A stretch of DNA of 17,878 nt from an uncultured Collinsella sp. (GCA_900542175.1 UQNC01000038.1:1-17878), one strand, 5' to 3'. Positions 4,968 through 13,315 are shown, counted from the stretch's first letter. Translations and numbers: made by a program. Notes: generated by a model from the letters alone, not told the origin.

Positions 4968-7900
4968 TAGCTCAGCCTCCCGTGCTCGACCGAAAGCGAG
5001 AAATCGGCAAACGCGCAGGTGCTGGCACGGTGGCTCACGAGCACAATGGTCTTGCCGCGGCGCTTGAGCTCGTCGACTGCTTGCATCACGGACGCCTCGT
5101 TGAGAGCATCGAGCGCGCTGGTGGGTTCGTCGAGCAAGATGAAGGGTGCGTCGTTGAGGAAGATGCGCGCAAGGCCGATGCGCTGGCGCTCGCCGCCAGA
5201 AAGCGAGTCGCCCAGCTCGGCAACGGGCGTGTCGAGTCCCTGCGGCAGACGGTCGATGAGCGTGGTGAGTGAGGCGGAGCGGCAAGCGTCGAGCAGCTCG
5301 GCATCGGTGGCGCCGGCGCGCGCGACCAGCAGGTTCTCGCGCACGGTGCCGCAGAACAGATGTGTGTCCTGGGTCATATGGGCCTCGTGGCTGCGCAGAC
5401 TCGCCGTGTTGATGCGGCGGGCATCGACGCCGCTCACCGTGATGGTGCCGGCTGCGGGGTCCCAAAAGCGCATGAGCAGCTTAAGCAGCGTCGACTTGCC
5501 CGAGCCCGAGCGCCCCATGATGCAGGTCATGGTACCGGGCGCAAAGGTGCAGGTCACGTCGTCGAGGATGAGACTCGCAGCGGTGTCGTTCGCGACCTGC
5601 TCTGTGGCGCCCGCGTCCACGCCGCCCGCATAGCTAAAGCTCACATGCTCGGCTGCGGCGCCGGCAAACTCAACGTTCTGTCCATCGGCGACCTCGGCGC
5701 ACTGGGGCTGCTCGTCGAGCAAATCGAGCACGCGTGCGCCCGAGGCGAGCGTCTCCTGCAGTGAGGCGCCCAGGCGGCTCACGGCCATCACCGAGCCAAA
5801 CGACGACACAAAGGTAAAGACGGCGACAAACGCTGCGGCAAAGTCAATCGTTCCCGCAGCCACCAGCTGCAGCGCACGCCCGAGCATCACCAGATTAGCC
5901 GCAAGAATAAGCGCATCGGCTACGGCCTCGCTGACCGCCTGGCGGCGCTTGAGGCGCGCGTCCACGGCGCCGACTTGCTCGGTCAGCTTGCCCAGGGCAC
6001 GGCTGCGATCGGTGCCACCGGCAAACTGGATGGTCTCGCCCGCGCCGCGCAGACTGTCGAGTACAAAGGCGCCCAGCTTACCGGCGCCCTCGCGGCTCTG
6101 GCGGCCGGTGGTGCCGCATGCCTTGGCCGAGACCAGGGGCAGCAGCACGCCCAGGACCGCGTAGGCCACGAGCGCGATGCCCGCGAGCTCGGGGCTCACA
6201 GCCAGCAAAAAGCCCTCAAACACAACGGTGCAGACCAGAGCTATAGCAATGGGCGAGATGGTGTGCGCGTAGAAGACCTCGAGCAGCTCGATATCCGAGG
6301 TGACCAGGCTCACGAGCTCGCCCTTGCCGCGGCCCTCGAGCTTGGCGGGGGCGAGCTGGCGCAGGGCGCCAAACACCAGGTCGCGAATGTGTGCGAGCAG
6401 ACGGAATGCGATGTAATGGTTGCAGAGCTGCTCGCCGTAGTGGAGCGGCCCGCGTGCGATGCCGCAGGCGGCACAGGCCGCGCATGCTGCGATCAGACCA
6501 AGCCCCAAGGCGTTGCGGCCCAGCGCGGCCATAAGGCCAAGGGCGCCAAAGGCCGGCACGAACGCGGCGGTGAGCATGCCAATGCTGCCCAGCGCGACGG
6601 CTAGCACAAGCCAGCCGGCAAGCGGTCGGACGAGCCCCATCATGCGCCACATGATGGACGGTGCCGAGCGACGGGCGCGGCCGGAGTCAGTGGCCGCGGC
6701 AGCGGAAGACGAGCCAGCACCGTTGAGGTCATCGGCACAGGCAGCGCTGCTGTCAACAGCCTCAACCGCGCCGGCATCCTCGGCACCACCCTCCGCATAC
6801 GCATATGCCGAGAGCTGCTCCTGGCTGTTCCACATACGCGCGTAGGCGTCCGCGGTGGCCAAGAGCTCGCCGTGAGTTCCGTGCTCGGCAATACGGCCAC
6901 GCTCCAGCACCAGGATCTGATCGGCGTCTACGATCGTCGATAGGCGGTGTGCCACCACAATTACAGTGTGCCCGCCGGCAAGCGACGCGATGACCTCGCC
7001 GATCGCGGCCTCACTTGCGGCATCGACGTTGCTCGTAGCCTCGTCAAACACATAGATGGGCGAGTCGTGCAGCAGGGCGCGGGCCATGCACACGCGCTGG
7101 CGCTGGCCGCCCGAAAGGTTGGTGCCGCCCTCGTTAATCACCATGTCGAGCCCGCCGTTGGCCTGCACAAAGGCCGCCACGCGCGTGCGGTCGAGCGCGC
7201 GCAAAAGCTCGGTATCGGTGGCGTTGGGCTGGGCGAGCAGCAGGTTGTCGCGCAGGGTGCCGGCAAACAGGTAGCCGTTGGTGGGCACCAGGGTGACGGC
7301 GCGCATGAGTGAGGCAGCCGTGGCATCGCGCAGCTCGACGCCGCCGATGCGAACGCTGCCACGGTAGGCACCCTTGCGGCCCGCGATAATCCCCGCGAGC
7401 GTGGACTTGCCGCCGCCGCTTTCGCCCACGAGTGCCACGAGCGAGCCGTGTGCAATGGTCGCGCTGACGCTGTCCAGCACCGTGCGGTCGCCGTATGCAT
7501 AGCTCACGCCCGCGAGTTCGATATCGCCGCGACCGTCAAGCTCAACATCGCCGCGCTCGGGCTCGGGCGTATCCAAAATGCCAAACATGCGGCGCGAGGC
7601 GGCCATGCCGTTCATGGCCGTGTGGAACAGCGATCCCAGGCGGCGCATGGGCAAAAAGAACTCCTGCGACAGAAAGACAATGAGGAAGGCCGCCTCAAAG
7701 CCGATCTTGCCCGTGGCGAGCTGCAGCGCGGCCACGATAATGCCGAGCGCGGCGCCCATATAGACGACCAGGTCCATAACGCAAATGGAGCGCAGCTGCA
7801 TTACCAGCAGGCGCATGGTCGCTGTGCGGAAACGCTCGGACTCGGCGTTGATGCGCTCGTGCCAGCTGCGATCGGCCTGGTAGACCTTAAGGGTGGTGAG

Positions 7901-8524
7901 ACCCTGCACGGCCTCCAGGAACATGCCGCCAAGATCGACATAGCTGCCCCAGTACTCGGCACCGATCTTTTTGGCGTTGCGCATGACCATCATGATGGAG
8001 ACGGGGATGACCGGAACGCAGGCGAGCAGCAGCGCGGCGGGAAGACCCGCCTGGCCCACGAGCAGTACAAACAGCGTGATGGGTGCCAAGCCGGCAAAGA
8101 AGAGCTGCGGCAGGTAACCGCCAAAGTACACCTGGAGTTGCGTGGCGCCCTCGACGCTGGTCTGGACGGCCTCGGCGGTGGGGACGGTCTCGGTGTAGGA
8201 GGGGCCGAGTGCGGTGAGCTTGTCGTAGACGAGCGAGCGCACGCGGCGGACGGCCTCGAACGCGGCCTTGTCGCCGGCGCGTTGGGCCAGGTAGATGGAG
8301 GCGGCGCGCATGATGATGGCGGCGGCGAGCGGCAAGGCTGCCTGTGCGAGGGCATCGACGGCGAGCGCGGCCGAAAGGCCGTCCGTGACGATGCCGCCCA
8401 AGATGCGCGCAAGCATCCACATCACCGTGATGTTTGCCATGAGCGCGATCCACTTAAACAGGACGCTTGCCATAATGTAGGGCGTTGCCTGCGGAACCAG
8501 GGAGAAGAGCCGCTTCTCGAACAT
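4967..8524 (-). CDS. Fused CydDC-like ABC exporter (TMD-NBD-TMD-NBD)
   Basis: This 1185-residue single chain fuses what are two subunits in E. coli CydDC, a thiol exporter and haem-binding complex needed for cytochrome bd. The first membrane domain covers about residues 15-300. NBD1 has Walker A GESGGGKST (about 367-375), LSGGQRQR (470), Walker B YVFDEATS (491) and H-loop VAHR. A flexible Ala/Ser-rich linker runs from about 570 to 620. The second membrane domain covers about 625-910 and includes KLEGRGKGELVSLVTSDIE, typical of CydC-like proteins. NBD2 has Walker A GRSGSGKST (1003), Q-loop MTQDTHLF, LSGGERQR and LLDEPTS. In NBD1 the Q-loop glutamine is replaced (LVPTNGYLF). ATG 8524 is preceded by AGGAGG. 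The substrate is unknown; a drug or amino-acid/thiol exporter is equally possible. Confidence 0.85.
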   Translation of the reverse strand: MFEKRLFSLVPQATPYIMASVLFKWIALMANITVMWMLARILGGIVTDGLSAALAVDALAQAALPLAAAIIMRAASIYLAQRAGDKAAFEAVRRVRSLVYDKLTALGPSYTETVPTAEAVQTSVEGATQLQVYFGGYLPQLFFAGLAPITLFVLLVGQAGLPAALLLACVPVIPVSIMMVMRNAKKIGAEYWGSYVDLGGMFLEAVQGLTTLKVYQADRSWHERINAESERFRTATMRLLVMQLRSICVMDLVVYMGAALGIIVAALQLATGKIGFEAAFLIVFLSQEFFLPMRRLGSLFHTAMNGMAASRRMFGILDTPEPERGDVELDGRGDIELAGVSYAYGDRTVLDSVSATIAHGSLVALVGESGGGKSTLAGIIAGRKGAYRGSVRIGGVELRDATAASLMRAVTLVPTNGYLFAGTLRDNLLLAQPNATDTELLRALDRTRVAAFVQANGGLDMVINEGGTNLSGGQRQRVCMARALLHDSPIYVFDEATSNVDAASEAAIGEVIASLAGGHTVIVVAHRLSTIVDADQILVLERGRIAEHGTHGELLATADAYARMWNSQEQLSAYAYAEGGAEDAGAVEAVDSSAACADDLNGAGSSSAAAATDSGRARRSAPSIMWRMMGLVRPLAGWLVLAVALGSIGMLTAAFVPAFGALGLMAALGRNALGLGLIAACAACAACGIARGPLHYGEQLCNHYIAFRLLAHIRDLVFGALRQLAPAKLEGRGKGELVSLVTSDIELLEVFYAHTISPIAIALVCTVVFEGFLLAVSPELAGIALVAYAVLGVLLPLVSAKACGTTGRQSREGAGKLGAFVLDSLRGAGETIQFAGGTDRSRALGKLTEQVGAVDARLKRRQAVSEAVADALILAANLVMLGRALQLVAAGTIDFAAAFVAVFTFVSSFGSVMAVSRLGASLQETLASGARVLDLLDEQPQCAEVADGQNVEFAGAAAEHVSFSYAGGVDAGATEQVANDTAASLILDDVTCTFAPGTMTCIMGRSGSGKSTLLKLLMRFWDPAAGTITVSGVDARRINTASLRSHEAHMTQDTHLFCGTVRENLLVARAGATDAELLDACRSASLTTLIDRLPQGLDTPVAELGDSLSGGERQRIGLARIFLNDAPFILLDEPTSALDALNEASVMQAVDELKRRGKTIVLVSHRASTCAFADFSLSVEHGRLS

Positions 8525-8908
8525 GAAACCTCCTATGCCGTAACGGTGCCAGGCGGGGTCCTCGGCAGCCGCTTAGTTAGCCAAATGCAACTAGAGTAAC
8601 ATCATGCAGCGGATAAGTATGCCGAGGGTAATTTTTTGGCCGATGAACTGCGTAGAAAGTTCAAAATTGTTGAGTGCGGCGAACTTTGTGGTGGACGGAG
8701 TGCGGGCCCAATTCCGATCGTGTGCGGCCCCGCTCCAAAACGTGTACGTCAGCCTCCAAAACCGATAAAAAATGACATGTTTGGAGGCTGACGTACATGT
8801 TTGGATAGGGGCGAGGGCGGCGACGGACGAAAGTCACGCCTGCGCCACGTCCGATGTGCTAGCGTTTGGGTGAATAAAACGAGCCCGTGCGGAAAGGATC
8901 CGGACCGT
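8525..8908. other. Divergent intergenic region between the ABC exporter and LarC2 genes
   Basis: These 384 bp hold no supported gene. They contain the exporter ribosome binding site (CCTCCT on the plus strand just after 8524) and a strong inverted repeat at 8738-8802. They must also contain promoters for both flanking units, though I see no confident -35/-10 pair. The part from 8620 to 8700 is locally AT-rich (AATTTTTTGG, TTCAAAATTG). Confidence 0.5.
8738..8802. repeat. 23-bp-arm inverted repeat with nested direct repeats upstream of larC2-like gene
   Basis: Left arm 8738-8760 and right arm 8780-8802 pair over 23 bp with a single G-T mismatch; the perfect core is TGTACGTCAGCCTCCAAA against TTTGGAGGCTGACGTACA. 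The 19-nt loop contains ATAAAAAAT. The motif CTCCAAAAC occurs twice (8733-8741 and 8754-8762), and ATGTTTGGA occurs twice on the right side. The layout suits either a dispersed palindromic element or a multi-site operator for a dimeric regulator. Confidence 0.65.
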
Positions 8909-9394
8909 ATGCAACGTGGAAGTACATCTCCGCTGTCCCGCGAGACCGATGCGCCCGAAACTATCGTCAAGCTGGAGTGCGACATCGATGACGCGTCGCC
9001 CGAGGTGCTCGCCTACGCCGCCGACCGCCTGCACGAGGCCGGCGCCCGCGAGGTGCACTGGCTGCCCCTCTACTGCAAAAAGGGCCGCCCCGGATGGCAG
9101 TTGCAGGTGATTTGCTCGCATGAGGATATCGAACGCCTGCAGACGATTATCTTTTTGGAAACCACGACCAACGCCGTTCGTCGCCAGGTGATGGAACGCG
9201 TTTGCCTGCCGCGCCGATTCGAGCAGGTGACGACGCCTTGGGGCGAGGTATCCGTTAAGGTGGCGACTCTGCCCGACGGCAGCGAGCGCGCGGCTCCCGA
9301 ATACGAGGATTGCGCCCGCCTTGCCCGCGAGCATGGCGCGCCGCTCCAACGCGTGATGCAGGCGGCTCAGAGCGCGGCGCTGCGATTTGAGTAA
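8909..9394 (+). CDS. Stand-alone LarC2-like domain, nickel-pincer cofactor insertion family
   Basis: The 161-residue protein matches the C-terminal half of LarC (DUF111), the CTP-dependent enzyme that loads nickel into the pyridinium dithiocarboxylate cofactor of lactate racemase. Visible family motifs are LECDIDDASPEVLAYAADRL, the YCKKGRPGWQLQVIC segment, FLETTTNAVRRQ, WGEVSVKVA and PEYEDCARLAREHGAPLQRVM. Full LarC is about 400 residues, and the LarC1 part is absent here and on either side. ATG 8909 follows AAAGGAT at a 9-10 nt spacing. In Lactiplantibacillus the two halves are joined by a programmed frameshift; here the domain appears as its own gene, so it may pair with a LarC1 encoded elsewhere. 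No other lar gene is in the window. Confidence 0.85.
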   Translation: MQRGSTSPLSRETDAPETIVKLECDIDDASPEVLAYAADRLHEAGAREVHWLPLYCKKGRPGWQLQVICSHEDIERLQTIIFLETTTNAVRRQVMERVCLPRRFEQVTTPWGEVSVKVATLPDGSERAAPEYEDCARLAREHGAPLQRVMQAAQSAALRFE

Positions 9395-9467
9395 CACGGT
9401 AGATGGGCTCCACATCCGCCGGACCCCGTATTCAGCCCCCATCAACTCCGCTTCGAAAGGACTCCCC

Positions 9468-10016
9468 ATGAAATACCTCATCGCCTCCGACATCCATGGC
9501 TCGGCATACTGGGCCGAGCGCCTCTGCGCTGCCATCGAATCCGAGCAGCCCGACCGCATCGTGCTGCTGGGCGACCTGCTCTACCACGGCCCGCGTAACG
9601 ACCTGCCGCGCGACTACGCCCCCAAGCGCGTGATTCCGCTGCTCAACGCCCTGGCCGACCGCATCATCGCGGTGCGCGGCAACTGCGACGCCGAGGTCGA
9701 CCAGATGGTGCTCGACTTTCCCGTCATGGCCAACTACGCCACGTTGTTCGACGAGGCCGGCCGCGAGCTGTTCTTGACACACGGCCACGTTTTTGGCGCC
9801 GGTATGCACAACAGCGTCGACCACGTGCCCGCGCTGCCCGAAGGCTCCGCGCTCGTCTACGGCCACACGCATATCAAGGTTAACGAGGCAAGCGAGGCGC
9901 ACCCGGGCCTGTGGCTCTTCAACCCCGGCAGCGTGAGCATTCCCAAGGACGGTACGCACAGCTACGGCATCTACGAGGGCGGCGCGTTCCGTCACGTGAT
10001 CCTGGAGGAGGAATAA
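9468..10016 (+). CDS. yfcE: YfcE/MJ0936-family metallophosphoesterase
   Basis: The 182-residue calcineurin-like phosphoesterase has its metal site in order: SDIHG at the N-terminus, LLGDLLYHGPRN, VRGNCD, LTHGH, GHTHI, and the closing NPGSVSIPKDG. The family hydrolyses phosphodiesters in vitro; the physiological substrate is not known. ATG 9468 follows CGAAAGGA. The 73-bp gap after the LarC2 gene holds no clear terminator, and the stop is only 2 nt before mazG, so the pair is co-transcribed. Confidence 0.93.
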   Translation: MKYLIASDIHGSAYWAERLCAAIESEQPDRIVLLGDLLYHGPRNDLPRDYAPKRVIPLLNALADRIIAVRGNCDAEVDQMVLDFPVMANYATLFDEAGRELFLTHGHVFGAGMHNSVDHVPALPEGSALVYGHTHIKVNEASEAHPGLWLFNPGSVSIPKDGTHSYGIYEGGAFRHVILEEE

Positions 10017-10018
10017 CC

Positions 10019-10879
10019 ATGGCGCAGCACATGGCTCAGCAAAATGCCGAGGGCTCGCGCGACCTGTCCACGCTGGTCGACGCGTCGGCCGAGCTGCAGC
10101 ATCTGGTGCAGACCATTTGGCGCCTGCGTCAGCCCGACGGCTGCCCGTGGGACCGCGAGCAGACGCACCGCAGCATTGGCAAAAATATGATCGAGGAGGC
10201 CTATGAGGCGCTCGACTGCATCGAGGCCGACGATGCCACGCATCTGCGCGAGGAGCTGGGCGACGTGCTCATGCAGGTCGTACTGCATGCGCAGATCGCG
10301 GCGGACGCCGGAGAGTTTACGCTGACCGACGTGGCGCACGATATCGACGCCAAGCTCATCCGTCGCCATCCGCACGTCTTTGGCGATGCGGATGCTGACA
10401 GCTCCGACGAGGTGCTCAAGATTTGGGACGAGGTCAAGCTTGCCGAGAAGGCTGCCAAGGACAAGGCTGTGGCGGCGGACGAGGCTGCGCCCGAAGGCCT
10501 GCTCGACGGCGTGCCCACGCACCTGCCGGCGCTGATGCAAGCTCAGAAGGTGTCGCGCAAGGCGGCGGCCGTGGGCTTTGAGTGGGAGACGGTCCAGGAT
10601 GTGTGGGACGAGGTCGCCGAGGAGCGTGCCGAGTTTGAGGCCGAGGAGCCCGGCTCGCCCGAGCGCGAGATGGAGTTTGGCGACCTGCTCTTTGCCCTAG
10701 TCAACGTTGCGCGCAAAGAGGGGATTGACGCCGAGAGTGCCCTGCGCGCGAGCACGGCCAAGTTCCGCCGCCGCTGGGCTGCGATGGAGCAGATGGCGGC
10801 TGACGCCCACGTGGATCTTGCCGAGCTTTCGACCCACGGCCTTAACGACCTGTGGGATGCCGCAAAGGCGGAGGAGTAA
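10019..10879 (+). CDS. mazG: Nucleoside triphosphate pyrophosphohydrolase MazG
   Basis: MazG hydrolyses NTPs and dNTPs to monophosphates and cleans oxidised nucleotides or limits (p)ppGpp-related stress. The 286-residue protein has two MazG repeats. The first contains CPWDREQTH, MIEEAYEALDCIE, LREELGDVLMQVVLHAQIA and RRHPHVFGD. The second contains VGFEWETVQDVWDEVAEERAEFE and EFGDLLFALVNVARK. A charged Ala/Lys-rich linker of about 25 residues separates them. ATG 10019 has GGAGGAGGAA upstream, overlapping the end of yfcE. A strong terminator follows. Confidence 0.95.
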   Translation: MAQHMAQQNAEGSRDLSTLVDASAELQHLVQTIWRLRQPDGCPWDREQTHRSIGKNMIEEAYEALDCIEADDATHLREELGDVLMQVVLHAQIAADAGEFTLTDVAHDIDAKLIRRHPHVFGDADADSSDEVLKIWDEVKLAEKAAKDKAVAADEAAPEGLLDGVPTHLPALMQAQKVSRKAAAVGFEWETVQDVWDEVAEERAEFEAEEPGSPEREMEFGDLLFALVNVARKEGIDAESALRASTAKFRRRWAAMEQMAADAHVDLAELSTHGLNDLWDAAKAEE

Positions 10880-10883
10880 GACT

Positions 10884-10930
10884 GCGGGAACGACGGGCTG
10901 ACACGCCTCATCGTTCCCGCTAAATTTTTC
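10884..10930 (+). terminator. Intrinsic terminator after mazG
   Basis: GCGGGAACGA at 10884-10893 pairs perfectly with TCGTTCCCGC at 10911-10920. A GGGC/GCC inner pairing is possible in the loop, and TAAATTTTT follows. This closes the larC2-yfcE-mazG unit and separates it from eno. Confidence 0.85.
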
Positions 10931-10952
10931 GAAAATCAAGTGTATCCCTCGG

Positions 10953-10998
10953 TTAACTTAGGGCATAATGCAAAAAGTGCGACATGGCTAACTTACGG
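10953..10998 (+). promoter_or_regulatory. Possible eno promoter region with a repeated TAACTTA-GG motif
   Basis: CATAAT at 10964-10969 could be a -10 box about 100 nt before eno, though the hexamer 17 nt upstream (TGTATC) is a poor -35. It is flanked by two similar motifs 35 bp apart, TTAACTTAGGG (10953-10963) and CTAACTTACGG (10988-10998), which could be regulator half-sites. GCACCGACGGTGC further down (around 11003) could form a small leader hairpin. Confidence 0.3.
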
Positions 10999-11068
10999 AG
11001 GCGCACCGACGGTGCACGGTCAGCCGGTCGCTTGCATCCACTATGTTTCCAAGTGAGAGGGAGACAAC

Positions 11069-12358
11069 ATGAGCGATATTTTGGACGTCTACGGTCGTGA
11101 GGTGCTCGACAGCCGCGGCAATCCCACCGTCGAGGTCGAGGTCGTGCTCGAGGACGGCAGCTTTGGCCGCGCAATGGTGCCTTCGGGTGCTTCGACCGGC
11201 GCCTTTGAGGCCTGCGAACTGCGCGATGGCGACAAGGGCCGCTACCTGGGCAAGGGCGTTTCGCAGGCCGTCGAGCACGTCAACAACGAGTGCGCTAACG
11301 CCGTCGTGGGCCTCGACGCCTTCGACCAGCGCGCCGTCGATGCCGCGCTGATCGCCGCGGACGGTACCCCCAACAAGACCAAGCTCGGTGCCAACGCCAT
11401 CCTGGGCGTGTCGCTGGCCGTTGCCCGCGCCGCTGCCGAGTCGGCGGGCCTGTCGCTGTACCAGTACCTGGGCGGCGTCAACGCTCATCTGCTGCCCACG
11501 CCCATGATGAACATCCTCAACGGCGGCGTGCATGCCGACAATAACGTCGACTTCCAGGAGTTCATGATCATGCCGGTGGGCGCCCCGAGCTTTGCCGAGG
11601 GTCTGCGTTGGTGTGCCGAGGTCTACCACACCCTCAAGGGCGTGCTGCACGAGGCGGGCCTTGGCGGCGGCGTGGGCGACGAGGGTGGCTTTGCCCCCAA
11701 CCTCAAGACCAATGCCGAGCCGTTCGAGTACATCACCAAGGCCGTGGAGAAGGCCGGCTTTAAGCCTGGCGTCGACTTCATGTACGCCATGGATCCGGCC
11801 TCGACCGAGTTCTACAACGCCGAGACCGGCATGTACGAGCTCAAGGGCGAGGGTGTTGAGTATACGAGCGCCCAGATGGTCGATTACTGGGAGAAGCTCG
11901 TCGATACCTACCCCATCATCTCCATTGAAGACGGCATGGCCGAGGAGGATTGGGACGGCTGGGTTGAGCTTACCCGTCGCATTGGCAACAAGGTGCAGCT
12001 GGTGGGCGACGACCTGTTTGTCACCAACACCGAGCGCCTTAAGAAGGGCATTGAGCTGGGCGCCGCCAACGCGATTCTGGTCAAGGTCAACCAGATCGGT
12101 ACGCTCACCGAGTCGCTCGAGGCCATCGAGACCGCCAAGGAGGCCGGTTACGCCTGCATCGTGAGCCACCGCTCCGGCGAGACCGAGGACTCCACGATCG
12201 CCGACCTGGTCGTGGGCGTCAACGCCGGCCAGATCAAGTCGGGCGCCCCGTGCCGCAGCGACCGTATCGCCAAGTACAACCAGCTCATCCGCATCGAGGA
12301 CGAGCTTGAGGGCAGCGCGCACTACGCCGGCAAGGCCGCGTTCTACAACATTCGATAA
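11069..12358 (+). CDS. eno: Enolase
   Basis: Enolase interconverts 2-phosphoglycerate and phosphoenolpyruvate in glycolysis. The 429-residue length is standard. The N-terminus is ILDVYGREVLDSRGNPTVEVEV, followed by the mobile loop GASTGAFEACELRDGD. The active-site residues appear in HADNNVDFQEFMI, GDEGGFAPN, ISIEDGMAEEDWDGW, LVGDDLFVTN, the signature LVKVNQIGTLTES with the catalytic Lys, SHRSGETED and QIKSGAPCRSDR. ATG 11069 is preceded by GAGAGGGAGA. The loop reads TGAFEA where many enolases have TGEHEA, a mild change I read as lineage variation. It is a single-gene unit with terminators on both sides. Confidence 0.98.
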   Translation: MSDILDVYGREVLDSRGNPTVEVEVVLEDGSFGRAMVPSGASTGAFEACELRDGDKGRYLGKGVSQAVEHVNNECANAVVGLDAFDQRAVDAALIAADGTPNKTKLGANAILGVSLAVARAAAESAGLSLYQYLGGVNAHLLPTPMMNILNGGVHADNNVDFQEFMIMPVGAPSFAEGLRWCAEVYHTLKGVLHEAGLGGGVGDEGGFAPNLKTNAEPFEYITKAVEKAGFKPGVDFMYAMDPASTEFYNAETGMYELKGEGVEYTSAQMVDYWEKLVDTYPIISIEDGMAEEDWDGWVELTRRIGNKVQLVGDDLFVTNTERLKKGIELGAANAILVKVNQIGTLTESLEAIETAKEAGYACIVSHRSGETEDSTIADLVVGVNAGQIKSGAPCRSDRIAKYNQLIRIEDELEGSAHYAGKAAFYNIR

Positions 12359-12430
12359 ACAGACGAGCTTGGCGGGGAGGGACAGACTCGGCTTTGCCCC
12401 GCTTCAGTTAGATGCTACAGAGCGCTATCG

Positions 12431-12462
12431 GGCGCTGGGCCGTATGGCTCAGCGCCTTTTTT
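12431..12462 (+). terminator. Intrinsic terminator after eno
   Basis: GGCGCTGGGCC (12431-12441) pairs with GGCTCAGCGCC (12446-12456) as an 11-bp stem with one G-T wobble around a GTAT loop, followed by six T's. It is a textbook terminator. A weaker GCGGGG/CCCCGC pairing lies just upstream in the same gap. Confidence 0.9.
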
Positions 12463-12553
12463 ATGTCGAGCAAAGGCTGGCGAAGGCGGTGCGCATGCTC
12501 GTGCTATAACTAAAGGACTTAGCGCAAACAAACCTCAACCGCACAAGGCGCAC

Positions 12554-13315
12554 ATGGATCAGATTTACGACAACAGGTACTATTCCGCCGGTTCGCGCGA
12601 GCCGTCGCCTCGCCGTGCGCGCACGGTGCAGCTCGGTGGGTCCGCTTATGCCGGCGCCGACCGCTCCACGCAGCGCCCGGCAAGTACCTCGCGCCCCAAT
12701 GCTCAATCAAATACCTTGGCAGATGGACCGGTGCGCCCGGCACGTTCGTCGCATGCGTCGCGTCCCTCGACTCAAGCACACGACAAATCGAGTAGGCCCT
12801 CGAACCGTCTTTCGGGCTCGGACTTTATGCATTACGCCAACGATAACGCGGTTGTCAAGGCGATCTATGACTTTACGCATGGCCCTCTGCGTCCGCTGTT
12901 TATCGGTATCGTGGTGGCGCTGGTGCTCGTGAGCCTGTATTTCCCCGTGCGCGATCTGTACGTGGCAAAGCGTTCGAGCGATATCTTGGCCAAGCAGGTC
13001 GAGATTCGCCAGCAATACAATGATGAGCTGCAAAAAAGCGTCGACAAGCTGCTCTCGGAGGAGGGTATCAAGGACGCGGCGTCCGAGGACCTGGGCCTGG
13101 TGATGCCCGGCGAGAAGAAGATTGACGTGCTAGGTTTGGACGACGATTCGGACTCGTCGTCGAGCAAAAAGTCCTCAAACGCCAAGAAGGCCAGCGAAGT
13201 GGCCAAGGAAATCGAAGAAGTCGGCAAGGACGCGCCGTGGTACATCCAGGCGCTCGACATGCTGTTTGGGTTTAACGGCGTCGAGGGTCAGACGGTCGTG
13301 TCCAACGGCAAATAG
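12554..13315 (+). CDS. Septum formation initiator (FtsB/DivIC-like) membrane protein
   Basis: FtsB/DivIC proteins join FtsL and FtsQ/DivIB in the divisome and help activate septal wall synthesis. The 253-residue protein begins with about 105 disordered residues rich in Ser, Arg, Pro and Ala. One transmembrane helix follows at about 113-131 (PLRPLFIGIVVALVLVSLYF), then a coiled-coil region (ILAKQVEIRQQYNDELQKSV). The family motif LGLVMPGEKKI lies at about 180-190, and a Ser/Lys-rich tail ends in a short hydrophobic segment. The orientation is N-terminus in the cytoplasm. It sits between eno and ppx, as the ftsB-like gene does in actinobacteria. ATG 12554 has only a weak AAGG upstream. The long basic N-terminus is larger than in E. 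coli FtsB, as in other actinobacteria. Confidence 0.85.
   Translation: MDQIYDNRYYSAGSREPSPRRARTVQLGGSAYAGADRSTQRPASTSRPNAQSNTLADGPVRPARSSHASRPSTQAHDKSSRPSNRLSGSDFMHYANDNAVVKAIYDFTHGPLRPLFIGIVVALVLVSLYFPVRDLYVAKRSSDILAKQVEIRQQYNDELQKSVDKLLSEEGIKDAASEDLGLVMPGEKKIDVLGLDDDSDSSSSKKSSNAKKASEVAKEIEEVGKDAPWYIQALDMLFGFNGVEGQTVVSNGK

Noticed and set aside
4968..5465. Upstream extension of the YgbA-like frame
   Set aside because: The added 166 residues are Arg/His/Pro-rich and overlap the exporter gene; family homology begins at ATG 4967 with a TAATG overlap.
7448..8599. 383-codon plus-strand open frame opposite the ABC exporter
   Set aside because: Shadow of the exporter's first half; low-complexity product without recognisable motifs.
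10988..12322. 444-codon open frame antisense to eno
   Set aside because: Runs opposite nearly the whole enolase gene; the Leu/Val/Asp/His-rich composition mirrors enolase codons. No independent evidence.
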